Below, piece after piece: positions 9,977 through 18,666 of a stretch of DNA of 64,000 bases; positions within the stretch are counted from its first letter, which is position 1; each line of letters opens with the position of its first letter. The DNA is taken from positions 248,001 through 312,000 of the forward strand of contig NZ_JAYEES010000004.1 of the NCBI RefSeq assembly GCF_034653275.1, in the 5' to 3' direction. Under the pieces are notes generated by a model. The model had not been told where the DNA came from. It searched no databases and saw only the letters and a program-made list of their open reading frames with translations. This DNA is from Nitrospirillum sp034653275 (lineage in GTDB: Bacteria; Pseudomonadota; Alphaproteobacteria; Azospirillales; Azospirillaceae). A program made the translations under genes and the position numbers.

Positions 9977-9993
9977 TGCGCGCTTCTTGTGCA
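9977..9993. promoter_or_regulatory. Candidate NtrC-binding site upstream of glnB
   Basis: TGCGCGCTTCTTGTGCA resembles the NtrC palindrome TGCACC-N5-GGTGCA (outer TGC and GTGCA kept, total 17 bp). It sits 51 bp upstream of the candidate sigma-54 element, a sensible enhancer position. Confidence 0.4.
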
Positions 9994-10180
9994 AACGACA
10001 GCACAAAAATTAATCAACAGCCTGTATTTTGTTCTTTGGGGTGGCGGCGCGCCCGATTTGAGGGAATGCCAGTGCCTTGATTGCGGCCTGTCGCCGGACG
10101 CGACCCCGGCATGTGAAGATTATTTTATCAGAATGCTTGACGGGGTGGGGGTAGGTGGTGCAGAAACCCGCCTCACGGCG

Positions 10181-10256
10181 GCGGTGGTAGCTCAGCTGGT
10201 AGAGCTCTCGGTTGTGGTCCGAGCGGTCGTGGGTTCGAGTCCCATCCATCGCCCCA
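10181..10256 (+). tRNA. tRNA-His (anticodon GTG)
   Basis: 76-nt cloverleaf: acceptor GCGGTGG paired with CCATCGC, anticodon loop TTGTGGT with GTG at 10214-10216, T-arm GTGGG-TTCGAGT-CCCAT, discriminator C73 and encoded CCA. The base before the acceptor (10180) is G and would be the G-1 that pairs with C73, a histidine identity feature. Confidence 0.97.
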
Positions 10257-10287
10257 TCTTCCTTATAGTATATATAAGGATGGCAAA

Positions 10288-10311
10288 GGCGCCCTCACCG
10301 GGCGCCTTTTT
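10288..10311 (+). terminator. Rho-independent terminator after tRNA-His
   Basis: GGCGCCC-TCACC-GGGCGCC followed by TTTTT, 31 bases after the tRNA end. Confidence 0.88.
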
Positions 10312-10386
10312 GCTTTTCCGGCGCCAGGCGCTAAACTGCCCGCCCGACAGGCATCTGGGGCGGCACGCCATGACCTTCACGTTGCC

Positions 10387-10752
10387 ATGACCTTCACGTT
10401 TGACGACATCCGCGCCCGGGCCCTGGCCTGGCCGGGGGTGGAGGACGGCACCTCCTACGGGACGCCGGCGCTGAAGGTGCGCGGCAAGCTTCTGGCCCGC
10501 CTGCGCGAGGATGGCGACACCCTGGTCGTCACCGGCGTGGACACGGACGAGCGCGCCCTGCTGATGGCCATCGAACCGGCTGTCTATCATCTGACCGATC
10601 ATTATGTGGGCTGGCCCATCGTGCTGGCGCGCTTGTCCGCCATCCCTGACCACGGCTCATTGGACAAGGTGGCGGGCCTGCTGTACCGCCAGTGGCGCGC
10701 AATGGCGCCCAAGACCCTGGTGCGGCGGTTCGACGCGGCCGGTCCGGCATAG
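10387..10752 (+). CDS. MmcQ/YjbR family protein (second copy)
   Basis: 121 aa. MTFTFDDIRARALAWPGVED, followed by SYGTPALKVRGKLLARLRED and the later YHLTDHYVGWPIVLARL and C-terminal helix, fits the MmcQ/YjbR family better than the copy at 2912-3250. The start codon lies in the second unit of a 17-bp tandem duplication: a first ATG at 10370 begins the same MTFT peptide but hits a stop after six codons, so 10387 is the working start. No operon partner. Molecular function unassigned for the family; it is often labelled DNA-binding on weak evidence. Confidence 0.85.
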   Translation: MTFTFDDIRARALAWPGVEDGTSYGTPALKVRGKLLARLREDGDTLVVTGVDTDERALLMAIEPAVYHLTDHYVGWPIVLARLSAIPDHGSLDKVAGLLYRQWRAMAPKTLVRRFDAAGPA

Positions 10753-10770
10753 CCCGACCTGCGGCGGATG

Positions 10771-11421
10771 TCAGTGTCCGCCGCAGCTGCCGCCCCCGCA
10801 TCCGCCATGGCCGCCACATCCGCCGTGCCCGCCGCCGCAATGGCCATGCCCGTCCCCGCCGCCGTGATGGTGGCCCTGGCCGTCGCCTCCATCCCAGCCG
10901 GTGGCGGACGAGTCGGCAGCGCCGCCGCCTCGCGTCTTGTCCACCCAGGCCATGGCCAGGAGGCTGGGCGCCGGCCATGCCAATGGATCGGGCGCCCCGT
11001 AGCACTCTTTATAGGCGATCCAGGTCCGGGCATAAGCCTCCGCGCTGCCGGCGCCGACATGATGATGGATGAAGCGGCCGGCCGAGGCCCGGCAGTAGGC
11101 GGCATACAGGGCGGTGCACAGCACCAGCTCGTGCCAATAGTCATCGACCAGGCTGTCGGGCGCGCCCAGGGGCTGTTTCGCTGCCCATCTGGGCGGGGCG
11201 GCCATCAGGCCGAAATAACGCCGGAACTCCCGTTCCCAGAAAGCGGCGCCCGGGGCGTCCAGGTCATGCCGTTTGCGGAAGCGCTCCGTCGCCAAGGACA
11301 GGTCATGGGCGAACACGGCCCGCAGGCGTCTTTGTCGTTTGTTGATAAGATGGCCGCCCCAGGCGGCTATGGTGGCCCAACTGGCCAGGATCAACGTACC
11401 CGGTCCCCAAATGGTGGACAT
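10771..11421 (-). CDS. Membrane-anchored glycine-rich (GRDP-like) protein with Gly/His/Cys tail
   Basis: 216 aa from the ATG at 11421; another ATG at 11454 and a longer frame exist, but MSTIWGPGTLILASWATIAAW is a natural membrane-anchor start. After the N-terminal hydrophobic segment (about 5-22) comes a cytoplasmic-type helical domain with DDYWHELVLCTALYAAYC and GRFIHHH, reminiscent of the metal-site motif of glycine-rich-domain (GRDP/DUF1399-like) proteins. The last 40 residues are almost only Gly, His, Asp and Cys with four cysteines (GHCGGGHGGCGGHGG...). Bacterial relatives with this layout are uncharacterised; metal binding is a plausible inference. Divergent from the NAD(P)HX repair gene. 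Confidence 0.75.
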   Translation of the reverse strand: MSTIWGPGTLILASWATIAAWGGHLINKRQRRLRAVFAHDLSLATERFRKRHDLDAPGAAFWEREFRRYFGLMAAPPRWAAKQPLGAPDSLVDDYWHELVLCTALYAAYCRASAGRFIHHHVGAGSAEAYARTWIAYKECYGAPDPLAWPAPSLLAMAWVDKTRGGGAADSSATGWDGGDGQGHHHGGGDGHGHCGGGHGGCGGHGGCGGGSCGGH

Positions 11422-11546
11422 ATGCCCTCGACGGGTGGTTACGGACGACGTCATTATACCTGGACACCCCCGCCGCCGCCAGCGTGGCGTTGTCCCGCCG
11501 CCGGCGGCATCAACCCCTGGTCGTTCCATCGTCCGAGTGCCCGCCC

Positions 11547-13133
11547 ATGGTCCCGATCCCCGCCTCCGCCCGCGCCGTGCTGTCCGTGGCCCATATGCGC
11601 GCCGCCGATGCCGCCGCCATCGCGGGGGGCGTGCCCGGCATCGAACTGATGGAACATGCCGGCCGTGCGGTGGCCGGCGTGGTCATGGCGCGCTTCGGCC
11701 TGGGCCCGGTGACGGTGCTCTGCGGACCTGGCAACAACGGCGGCGACGGTTTCGTGGCGGCGCGCCATCTGGCAGCCGCCGGGTGGCCCGTGCGTCTGGC
11801 CCTGCTGGGTGATCTGGATCGCCTGGCGGGTGATGCCGCCCTGGCGGCGGCCGGTTGGATGGGGATTTGGGGACGGGAGTCGGTGCTGGAGGCTGCGCCG
11901 GCCGTGCTGGCCGGGGCGACGGTGGTGGTCGACGCCCTCTTCGGCGTGGGACTGTCCCGGCACCTGACGGGGGCGGCGGCGGCGCTGGTGGCCGCCATGG
12001 CGGATGCGCGCCGGGGCGGGGCCGTCGTGGTGGCGGTGGACGTGCCCAGCGGGCTGGATGCCGATACCGGCGTGCCGGTGGGGGATGTCATGGTCCGGGC
12101 CGACGTCACCGTCACCTTCTTCCGCAAAAAGCCGGGGCATCTGCTGTTGCCCGGTCGCGTGGCCTGCGGCGTCACCATCGTGGCCGACATCGGCATTCCC
12201 GATACCGTGCTGGCGGACCCGGCCGTGGCCACGGACGTGTGGGAGAACGGGCCGGCTTTGTTCGCGGGCCACCTGCCACGCCCCCGCGTCGATGACCACA
12301 AGTACCGGCGGGGCCACGCGCTGGTGCTGGGCGGGGCGGTCATGACCGGGGCCGCGCGCCTGGCGGCGCGCGCGGCGCAGCGGGCCGGCGCCGGCCTGGT
12401 GACCGTGGCCAGTCCGCCCGCGGCGGAGCTGGTCTATCGCCTGTCCAGTCCCAGCCAGATCGTGCGCCCCGTGGCGGACTTGGCCGCCGCGGAAACGATC
12501 CTGGCCGACCCGCGCATCACGGCCGCAGTGTTGGGCCCTGGCGCCGGCACGGATGACGATGGCCAGGCGCTGCTGCGCGTCCTGGTCGCCGCCGCCGGCC
12601 GGCGCGCGGGCAGCCCAAGGAACGTTAACCGAGTGGACGCCAGCCGAGAGGGCGCCGGTTTCGGCCTGGTGCTCGACGCCGACATCTTCACCGCCTTCGC
12701 CGGCCAGGCGGACGCGCTGCGGACCCATCTGGCGGGCCGTGCCGTGCTGACCCCGCACGAGGGCGAATTCGCCCGCCTGTTCGGGCCGGGGCATGCCGCG
12801 TTGGCGGGGGATAAGCTGACGCGCGCCCGCGTCGCCGCCCGCCACCTGGGCGCGGTTATCCTGCTGAAAGGACCGGACACGGTCATCGCCCATCCCGATG
12901 GCCGCGCCGCCATCGAGGCCAGTGGCCCGCCCACCCTGGCCACCGCGGGGTCGGGCGACGTCCTGGCGGGCCTGTGCCTGGGCCTGCTGGCCGGCGGCAT
13001 GGACGCCTGGCATGCCGCCTTGGCCGCAGCCTGGCTGCACGCCCAAGCCGCCCTGCGCTTCGGTCCCGGCCTGGTGGCCGAGGACTTGCCCGAACAAGTG
13101 CCGGCCCTGTTGGCGGACCTGTTGGCGGCATGA
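11547..13133 (+). CDS. nnr: Bifunctional NAD(P)HX epimerase / ADP-dependent NAD(P)HX dehydratase
   Basis: 528 aa from the ATG at 11547; upstream codons in frame have no similarity. The N-terminal YjeF_N epimerase domain (about 1-215) has LSVAHMRAAD, ELMEHAGRAV and the nucleotide-binding GPGNNGGDGFVAAR. The C-terminal ribokinase-like dehydratase (about 225-525) has HKYRRGHALVLGG, GPGAGTD, LTPHEGEFARLF and the catalytic TAGSGDVLAGL. Together they restore NAD(P)H from its hydrated R/S forms. An unusual stretch of about 20 residues (SPRNVNRVDASREGAGFG, about 12609-12668) lies between the dehydratase helix and LVLDAD, where most homologues have a short turn; it stays in frame. Confidence 0.93.
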   Translation: MVPIPASARAVLSVAHMRAADAAAIAGGVPGIELMEHAGRAVAGVVMARFGLGPVTVLCGPGNNGGDGFVAARHLAAAGWPVRLALLGDLDRLAGDAALAAAGWMGIWGRESVLEAAPAVLAGATVVVDALFGVGLSRHLTGAAAALVAAMADARRGGAVVVAVDVPSGLDADTGVPVGDVMVRADVTVTFFRKKPGHLLLPGRVACGVTIVADIGIPDTVLADPAVATDVWENGPALFAGHLPRPRVDDHKYRRGHALVLGGAVMTGAARLAARAAQRAGAGLVTVASPPAAELVYRLSSPSQIVRPVADLAAAETILADPRITAAVLGPGAGTDDDGQALLRVLVAAAGRRAGSPRNVNRVDASREGAGFGLVLDADIFTAFAGQADALRTHLAGRAVLTPHEGEFARLFGPGHAALAGDKLTRARVAARHLGAVILLKGPDTVIAHPDGRAAIEASGPPTLATAGSGDVLAGLCLGLLAGGMDAWHAALAAAWLHAQAALRFGPGLVAEDLPEQVPALLADLLAA

Positions 13134-13618
13134 CCGCAGGGCCGGCGGCGGCATGCCAAATAAAAATCCTATAAAATTGTAGATAAACTGCCAGGCATTC
13201 GCACCGCCGACTAAGCCTTCCCTTTCCCCGCAGACCAACCGAGAGGCCCCGCCGCGTCGGGAATATTCAGAATGCCGTATTCGCGGTATGCCAAAAGCAT
13301 TGCTCGCACTAAAACAATGGGATACTCTCGGTATAGATTCAAACTGCTTCGCGGCATTTGCCCCAACCAGGGGCGTGACTGACCGGCGCAATATCCATTT
13401 CCGCCCCCACTGGGCTTCCGGCATTCGTGTCTGGCCCGGGCTTGGGGCGGACCCGCTTCCCGAAGTATTGGGAACCGTGGGAATGATGTTGACGCACGTC
13501 GGAATATCGCGGGCGGGGCAAGGCGACGGGGCCTTTATCCCGAACGTCTGGCATCGGCGCCAATAAACGCCCTGTTCACTGGGCGGAGTGCCGGGCCTGC
13601 TTTATTAGGGGGGCGAGT
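13134..13618. other. Intergenic region of lower GC between nnr and a small hypothetical gene
   Basis: About 485 bp, visibly richer in A/T at its start (AAATAAAAATCCTATAAAATTG) than its neighbours. It contains short near-palindromic elements such as GCCGTATTCGCGGTATGCC around 13272-13290. A 92-codon frame at 13288-13566 exists but has no recognisable similarity and third-position GC below the local genes, so it is not called. Likely an intergenic or eroded region. Confidence 0.5.
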
Positions 13619-13870
13619 GTGGGCTTCTCTCTTTTTCGCCGGTCGCGCCTGGACGATCCGTTGCAGGTTGGCGCGCAGTATCGTCGGGTGGTTTCCGGCA
13701 GCGTGACGGAAACGGCGGAGGTCCTGACCATCACCACCGACAGTTTCCACATCCCGCACGTGCGCTTCATGGTGCGCAACAACCTGCCCGAAGGAAGCTG
13801 CGCCCCGGACCAGCGCACCCTGTCGGCCGAAAGCTTCAGCCGCCTGTTCAACGAGCGGGTCGCCAGCTGA
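13619..13870 (+). CDS. Small conserved-type hypothetical protein
   Basis: 83 aa from a GTG at 13619 preceded by a purine-rich GGGGGGCGAG. The sequence begins MGFSLFRRSRLDDP and contains two beta-type segments (YRRVVSGSVTETAEVLTIT, IPHVRFMVRN) and LSAESFSRLFNERV at the end, with GC-rich third positions like real local genes. No transmembrane segment or signal peptide. I do not recognise the family; similar short proteins occur in Rhodospirillales, but no function is known to me. Confidence 0.6.
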   Translation: MGFSLFRRSRLDDPLQVGAQYRRVVSGSVTETAEVLTITTDSFHIPHVRFMVRNNLPEGSCAPDQRTLSAESFSRLFNERVAS

Positions 13871-14165
13871 CGGTGGTGGCCGCCGGTGGGCTCAAGCCCT
13901 TTTCCCGCGACATCTTCCTTCTCAACCCATTCCATCCGGGATATCGGCGCGTTTCCCGAGGCGCGGCCCGTGACGGCGATTGAACTGGCCGTTCCGCCCT
14001 AACCTGAGGTGGTAGGCCCCGGGAACGGCCTGGAATAGTTGGCGGAATCCCCCATATCGTCCACCTGGGCCACTCTCGCTGGTGGCCGGGCCGGCTGGCA
14101 TTTCGCCATACCGGTATGCCCCCGAAGGCGTGTCAGGGACGGTCGGCATGGGATGGAAAGACGCG

Positions 14166-16085
14166 ATGTCCTCTGAGGCGGCCCCGGTGCGGTCGGCACC
14201 CATCCCGGCCGCGCCCGTCGCCCCCGCCCCATTCCCCCCTGTCACCTTCACCGGGCCCGTGGGCGACTTGGTGGACTTGGTCCAGGCCTTGTCCTTTTGC
14301 CGCGACGTGCCCAGCGTCATGGCCGTGGTGCGCATGGCGGCCAGGGCGCTGAGCGGTGCCGACGGCGTCACCTTCGTCCTGCGGGACGGCGACCTATGCC
14401 ACTACGCGGATGAGGATGCCATCGGCCCCCTGTGGAAGGGCCGGCGCTTCCCCTTGTCTACCTGCATTTCCGGCTGGGTCATGCTGAACCGCCAGCCGGC
14501 GGTCATTGCCGACATCTACCAGGACGACCGCATCCCCCACGACGCCTACCGCCCCACCTTCGTGAAAAGCCTGGTGATGGTGCCGGTGCGCGCGGATGAG
14601 CCGGTGGCCGCCATCGGTGCCTATTGGGCCACGGTGCGCATGCCGAAGGCGGAGGAGGTGGCGTTGCTGCAGGCGGTCGCCCATTCCACCGCCGTGGCCC
14701 TGACCAACGTCCAGCTTTACGAGTCCCTGCGCGCCGCCGTGGCCGAAAGCCAGGCGCGGGCGGATGAGGCGGAAAGGGCCAACCGCGCCAAGTCCGTCTT
14801 CCTGGCGGCGATCAGCCATGATTTGCGCCAGCCGCTGCAGACCATGCGGCTTTACCACAACATGCTGAGCGAGCGAGCGGCCAACGGCCGCGCCGCCGTC
14901 GCGGCCGGCGCTGGCGGCCTTCCCAACGCGGCGCCCGCCAACGGTCTGGCCACCGCGCTGGACCGCAAGCTCATCGGCGGCATGGGTGAGGCGCTGTCGG
15001 CGGGGGAGGAACTGCTGCGCGCCCTGCTGGACGTGTCGGTGCTGGACGCCGGCACGGTGGCGGTGAACGCGCAGCGCTTCGGTCTGGAGGCGATGGTGGC
15101 CGGCCTGGTCAGCGCCGTCCGGGGCGATGCCGAGAAGGCGGGGGTGGACATCCGCCTGCGCACGGCCGCCAAGACCGGCCCGCAGGCGGCGCTGGAGGTC
15201 GCGGACACCGATCCCGTCCTGCTGAAATGCGTCCTGCGCAACCTGCTGACGAACGCCATCCGCTACACCGGCCGGGGCGGGCGCGTCCTCGTTTCCACCC
15301 GCCGCCGGGGCCGATCCATGCTGGTCCAGGTGTGGGATACGGGCGTGGGTATCGCCGCCGATCAGTTGGGCACGGTGTTCGAGGATTTCGTCCAGCTGAA
15401 CAATCCGGAGCGGGACCGGACCAAGGGCTTGGGACTGGGGCTGGGCATCGTTCGCCGCATGGCCCGCCTGTTGGGCACCAGCGTCACCGTGCGCTCGCGG
15501 CCGGGCCGCGGCTCCGTCTTCTCGGTCCTGGTGCCGTGCGCGCCGGCGGCCGCGGGGGCGGCGGCCGACCCCGCCGCGCCCGACGGTCTTCTGCCCTTCC
15601 CCCGCGACGGCCAGCGCCCGGCCCAGCGCGCGAGCGACCCGCGCACCATCCTGGCGGTGGAGGACGACGCCCTGCAGCGCTTGGCCCTGGGCGCCATCAT
15701 CGAGAGCTGGGGCTATCGCGTCATCACCGCCGCCGGGTCCGACGACGCCCTGGCCGCCATGCGCGACGCCGTGCGCCTGCCGGGCCTGGTGATCAGCGAC
15801 TTCCGACTGCCCGGCCCCCTCAACGGCGTGCAGCTGGTGGCCCGCCTGGGCAATGAGGTGCGGCGCCATTTGCCCGGCATCATCGTCACCGGCGACACCG
15901 ACCCCGCCCGCATCCAGGAGGCGTCGGCCACCGGCTGCGCCCTGATCCACAAGCCCTACCTGCCGGAAGTCCTGCGCGCCGCCATCGAGGAGGTGCTGCG
16001 CGGGGTGGACGGGGGTGGGGGCCAAACAGGCGATGGGCCGATGGGGGACCAAATGGGGGGCCCGGCGGGGGCGCTGGACGCCTGA
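14166..16085 (+). CDS. GAF-domain hybrid sensor histidine kinase with C-terminal receiver domain
   Basis: 639 aa from the ATG at 14166, chosen because GGAAAG lies 5 bases upstream; ATGs at 14148 and 14082 are alternatives. No transmembrane segment, so cytoplasmic. A GAF domain (about 35-195) has DGDLCHYADEDAIGPLWKG and MVPVRADEPVAAIGAYW; the HisKA has H218 in AISHDLRQPLQTMRL; the HATPase has NAIRYTGRGG, WDTGVGIA and GLGLGLGIVRRM; the receiver (about 505-625) has phospho-acceptor D545 in VISDFRLPG. This ISHDLRQPLQ class with a terminal REC usually relays phosphate to a separate regulator; none is adjacent. The C-terminal 20 residues are Gly/Asp/Met-rich low complexity. Confidence 0.9.
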   Translation: MSSEAAPVRSAPIPAAPVAPAPFPPVTFTGPVGDLVDLVQALSFCRDVPSVMAVVRMAARALSGADGVTFVLRDGDLCHYADEDAIGPLWKGRRFPLSTCISGWVMLNRQPAVIADIYQDDRIPHDAYRPTFVKSLVMVPVRADEPVAAIGAYWATVRMPKAEEVALLQAVAHSTAVALTNVQLYESLRAAVAESQARADEAERANRAKSVFLAAISHDLRQPLQTMRLYHNMLSERAANGRAAVAAGAGGLPNAAPANGLATALDRKLIGGMGEALSAGEELLRALLDVSVLDAGTVAVNAQRFGLEAMVAGLVSAVRGDAEKAGVDIRLRTAAKTGPQAALEVADTDPVLLKCVLRNLLTNAIRYTGRGGRVLVSTRRRGRSMLVQVWDTGVGIAADQLGTVFEDFVQLNNPERDRTKGLGLGLGIVRRMARLLGTSVTVRSRPGRGSVFSVLVPCAPAAAGAAADPAAPDGLLPFPRDGQRPAQRASDPRTILAVEDDALQRLALGAIIESWGYRVITAAGSDDALAAMRDAVRLPGLVISDFRLPGPLNGVQLVARLGNEVRRHLPGIIVTGDTDPARIQEASATGCALIHKPYLPEVLRAAIEEVLRGVDGGGGQTGDGPMGDQMGGPAGALDA

Positions 16086-16243
16086 CGGCCCCGCCAGCGG
16101 TGAAACGGCGTCAAAACTTTCAAGGGGCAAATTTTTAAATACCGGACTTCAGGCCCGGCGCGGCCGGGTCTATAACCCTGGGCAACGATCGGGTGCCGCT
16201 TCCTCCGCGATGGCGCGCCCCACTCCTAGGGAAGAACCACGGT

Positions 16244-18592
16244 ATGCCCGACGCCGCCTCCACCGTCCCCGTCACCCACCCCGACAAGATCCGCCTGCTG
16301 GAGGCGCTGGAGCGCAAGGTGCTCTGGCTGTCGGCCTGGACCATCCATAACGCCAACCACGTCCGACCCTCGCGCGACGGGTTGAAGGTGGGCGGCCACC
16401 AGGCCTCCAGCGCCTCGCTGGCCAGCATCATGACGGCGCTGTACTTCGATGTGCTGCGGCCGCAGGACCGGGTGGCGGTGAAGCCGCACGCAAGCCCCGT
16501 CTTCCACGCCATCCAGTACATGCTGGGCCGCCAGACGCGGGAGAAGCTGGAGCGCTTCCGCGCCCTGGGCGGGGCGCAAAGCTACCCCTCGCGCACCAAG
16601 GACACCGAGGACGTGGATTTCTCCACCGGTTCCGTCGGCCTGGGCGTGGCGGTCACCGCCTTCGCCTCCCTGGTGCAGGACTATGTGCGCCTGAAGGGCC
16701 TGTCGGACCAGCCTGAGGGCCGCATGGTGGCCTTGGTGGGCGACGCCGAGATGGACGAGGGCAACGTCTTCGAAGCCATGCTGGAGGGGTGGAAGCACGA
16801 TCTGCGCAACACCTGGTGGATCATCGACTACAACCGCCAGAGCCTGGACAGCGTGGTGTCCGACCGGCTTTGGGTACCCATCGAGGGCATGTTCCGCTCT
16901 CTCGACTGGAATGTGCAGATCCTGAAGTACGGCAAGAAGCTGGAGGCCGCGTTCGCGCAGGAGGGCGGCGACGCCCTGCGCCAATGGATCGACACCTGCC
17001 CCAACCAGCTCTACTCCGCCCTGACCTTCAAGGGCGGGGCCGCCTGGCGCGAGGCGCTGACCCACGACCTGGGCGACACGCGCGGCATCCGCCACATCCT
17101 GGACGCCCATGACGACGCGGCCCTGGGCGGCCTCATGACCAACCTGGCGGGGCATGACCTGCCCACGCTGCTGGAAACCTTCCACGGCGCCACCGACGAC
17201 CGCCCGGCCTGTTTCATCGCCTATACGGTCAAGGGCCGGGGCCTGCCCTTCCAGGGGCATAAGGACAACCATTCCGGCCTGATGAACCCCGACCAGATGG
17301 CCGCCTTCAAGGCCGCCTGCGGGCTGACCGACGGCCAGGAATGGGACCGTCACGCCGGCTTGGACATCGACCCGGCGGCGCTGGACGCCTTCCTGGCGGA
17401 GGTGCCCTTCGCGCAGGGTACGGGTGGCGGCAAGGGCAGCCGCCGCCTGAAGGGGGCCGTCATCCCCGTGCCGCCCACCCTGACCGTGGACCTGGGCGCC
17501 CGCATGTCCACGCAGGAGGGCTTCGGCAAGATTTTGGGTGAGATCGCCAAAGGTGATGACGACTTGGCCGCCCGCATCGTCACCACCTCCCCCGACGTCA
17601 CCGTGTCCACCAACCTGGGCCCCTGGGTGAACCGGCGCGGCTTGTTCGCGCGCACCGAGACGCAGGACATCTTCCGCGAGCAGAAGGTGGTTTCCGCCCA
17701 GCGCTGGCAGGGCGCGCCCGGCGGCCAGCACATCGAGCTGGGCATCGCCGAGCACAACCTGTTCCTCATGCTGGCGGCCCTGGGCCTCAGCCATGATCTG
17801 TTCGGTGCCCGGCTGCTGCCCGTCGGCACGCTCTATGATCCCTTCATCAAGCGCGGCCTGGACGCCATGAACTACGCGGCCTACCAGGATGCCCGCTTCA
17901 TGGTGGTCGCCACCCCCTCGGGCGTCACCCTGGCGCCGGAGGGCGGGGCGCACCAATCCATCGCCACGCCGCTGATCGGCATGGGCCTGCCCAACGTCTC
18001 CAGCTATGAGCCCGCCTACGTCGATGAGCTGGCGGCCATCATGGCCTGGGGCTTCGACCACATGCAGCGGCCGGACGGCGGCTCCCTCTATCTGCGCCTG
18101 ACCACCCGCCAGGTGGACCAGCCCAAGCGGGAGCGGGGCCTGGACCGCGACGCCGTCATCGCGGGCGGATACTGGCTGCGCCCGCCGGCGCCGGACGCGG
18201 AATTCGCCATCGTCTATTGCGGCGCGTTGGCGCCAGAGGCGCTGGAGGCCCACGCCCAGGTGCTGGAGGATTGCCCGGGCGCCGGCCTGCTGGCCGTGAC
18301 CTCCCCCGACCGGCTGCACGCCGGCTGGACGACGGCCCAGCGGCAGGGGCGGGGCGGGGACGCCCATGTCCACCGCCTGCTTTCGGCGCTGCCGGCGGGG
18401 GCGAAGCTGGTGACCGTCATCGACGGCCATCCGGCCACCCTGTCCTGGCTGGGCTCGGTGCGCGGCCAGACGGTGGCGGCGCTGGGTGTGGAGACGTTCG
18501 GCCAATCCGCCGACATCCCCGACCTGTACCGGGTCCAGGGCCTGGACGCCGACGCCATCGTCGACGCCTGCGCCAAGGTGTTGCTGGGGTGA
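16244..18592 (+). CDS. Transketolase-like / AceE-like thiamine-diphosphate enzyme
   Basis: 782 aa from ATG 16244, preceded by GGGAAGAA. Domain order is that of homodimeric transketolase/AceE-type E1 enzymes: ThDP-PP domain with the metal/ThDP motif GDAEMDEGNVFEAML...N (from G166), pyrimidine domain with ELGIAEHNLFL and the TK C-terminal domain. The start (AWTIHNANHVRPSRDGLKVGG) and HASPVFHAIQYMLG resemble AceE-related proteins, but it lacks the size of full AceE (about 890 aa), has no lipoyl domain and has no E2/E3 genes nearby. The oxo-acid or ketose substrate is therefore open. It stands alone, convergent with a GNAT gene. Confidence 0.82.
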   Translation: MPDAASTVPVTHPDKIRLLEALERKVLWLSAWTIHNANHVRPSRDGLKVGGHQASSASLASIMTALYFDVLRPQDRVAVKPHASPVFHAIQYMLGRQTREKLERFRALGGAQSYPSRTKDTEDVDFSTGSVGLGVAVTAFASLVQDYVRLKGLSDQPEGRMVALVGDAEMDEGNVFEAMLEGWKHDLRNTWWIIDYNRQSLDSVVSDRLWVPIEGMFRSLDWNVQILKYGKKLEAAFAQEGGDALRQWIDTCPNQLYSALTFKGGAAWREALTHDLGDTRGIRHILDAHDDAALGGLMTNLAGHDLPTLLETFHGATDDRPACFIAYTVKGRGLPFQGHKDNHSGLMNPDQMAAFKAACGLTDGQEWDRHAGLDIDPAALDAFLAEVPFAQGTGGGKGSRRLKGAVIPVPPTLTVDLGARMSTQEGFGKILGEIAKGDDDLAARIVTTSPDVTVSTNLGPWVNRRGLFARTETQDIFREQKVVSAQRWQGAPGGQHIELGIAEHNLFLMLAALGLSHDLFGARLLPVGTLYDPFIKRGLDAMNYAAYQDARFMVVATPSGVTLAPEGGAHQSIATPLIGMGLPNVSSYEPAYVDELAAIMAWGFDHMQRPDGGSLYLRLTTRQVDQPKRERGLDRDAVIAGGYWLRPPAPDAEFAIVYCGALAPEALEAHAQVLEDCPGAGLLAVTSPDRLHAGWTTAQRQGRGGDAHVHRLLSALPAGAKLVTVIDGHPATLSWLGSVRGQTVAALGVETFGQSADIPDLYRVQGLDADAIVDACAKVLLG

Positions 18593-18666
18593 GGGGGCCA
18601 AGCCGCCGGCATGGCCCCTCCTGCCGGCGGATGCCCGCGCCCGCCGTTTAAGGGCGACCTAAGCCC

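Larger units (their letters stand above)
9696..10179. other. Intergenic region glnB to tRNA-His
   Basis: About 480 bp. It holds the candidate sigma-54 and NtrC elements for glnB (minus strand) and, from about 9990 on, an AT-rich stretch (AAAAATTAATCAACAG) that could contain further promoters for glnB or for the tRNA. No open frame with family similarity was seen. Confidence 0.6.

Noticed and set aside
13288..13566. 92-codon frame in the gap after nnr
   Set aside because: No similarity recognised, mixed third-position bases unlike neighbours, no convincing ribosome site. Kept as intergenic.
16226..18601. 791-codon open frame antisense to the transketolase-like gene
   Set aside because: It mirrors the real gene in high-GC DNA, is rich in Gly/Arg/Gln/His and has no family motif. 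The plus-strand gene has clear signatures.
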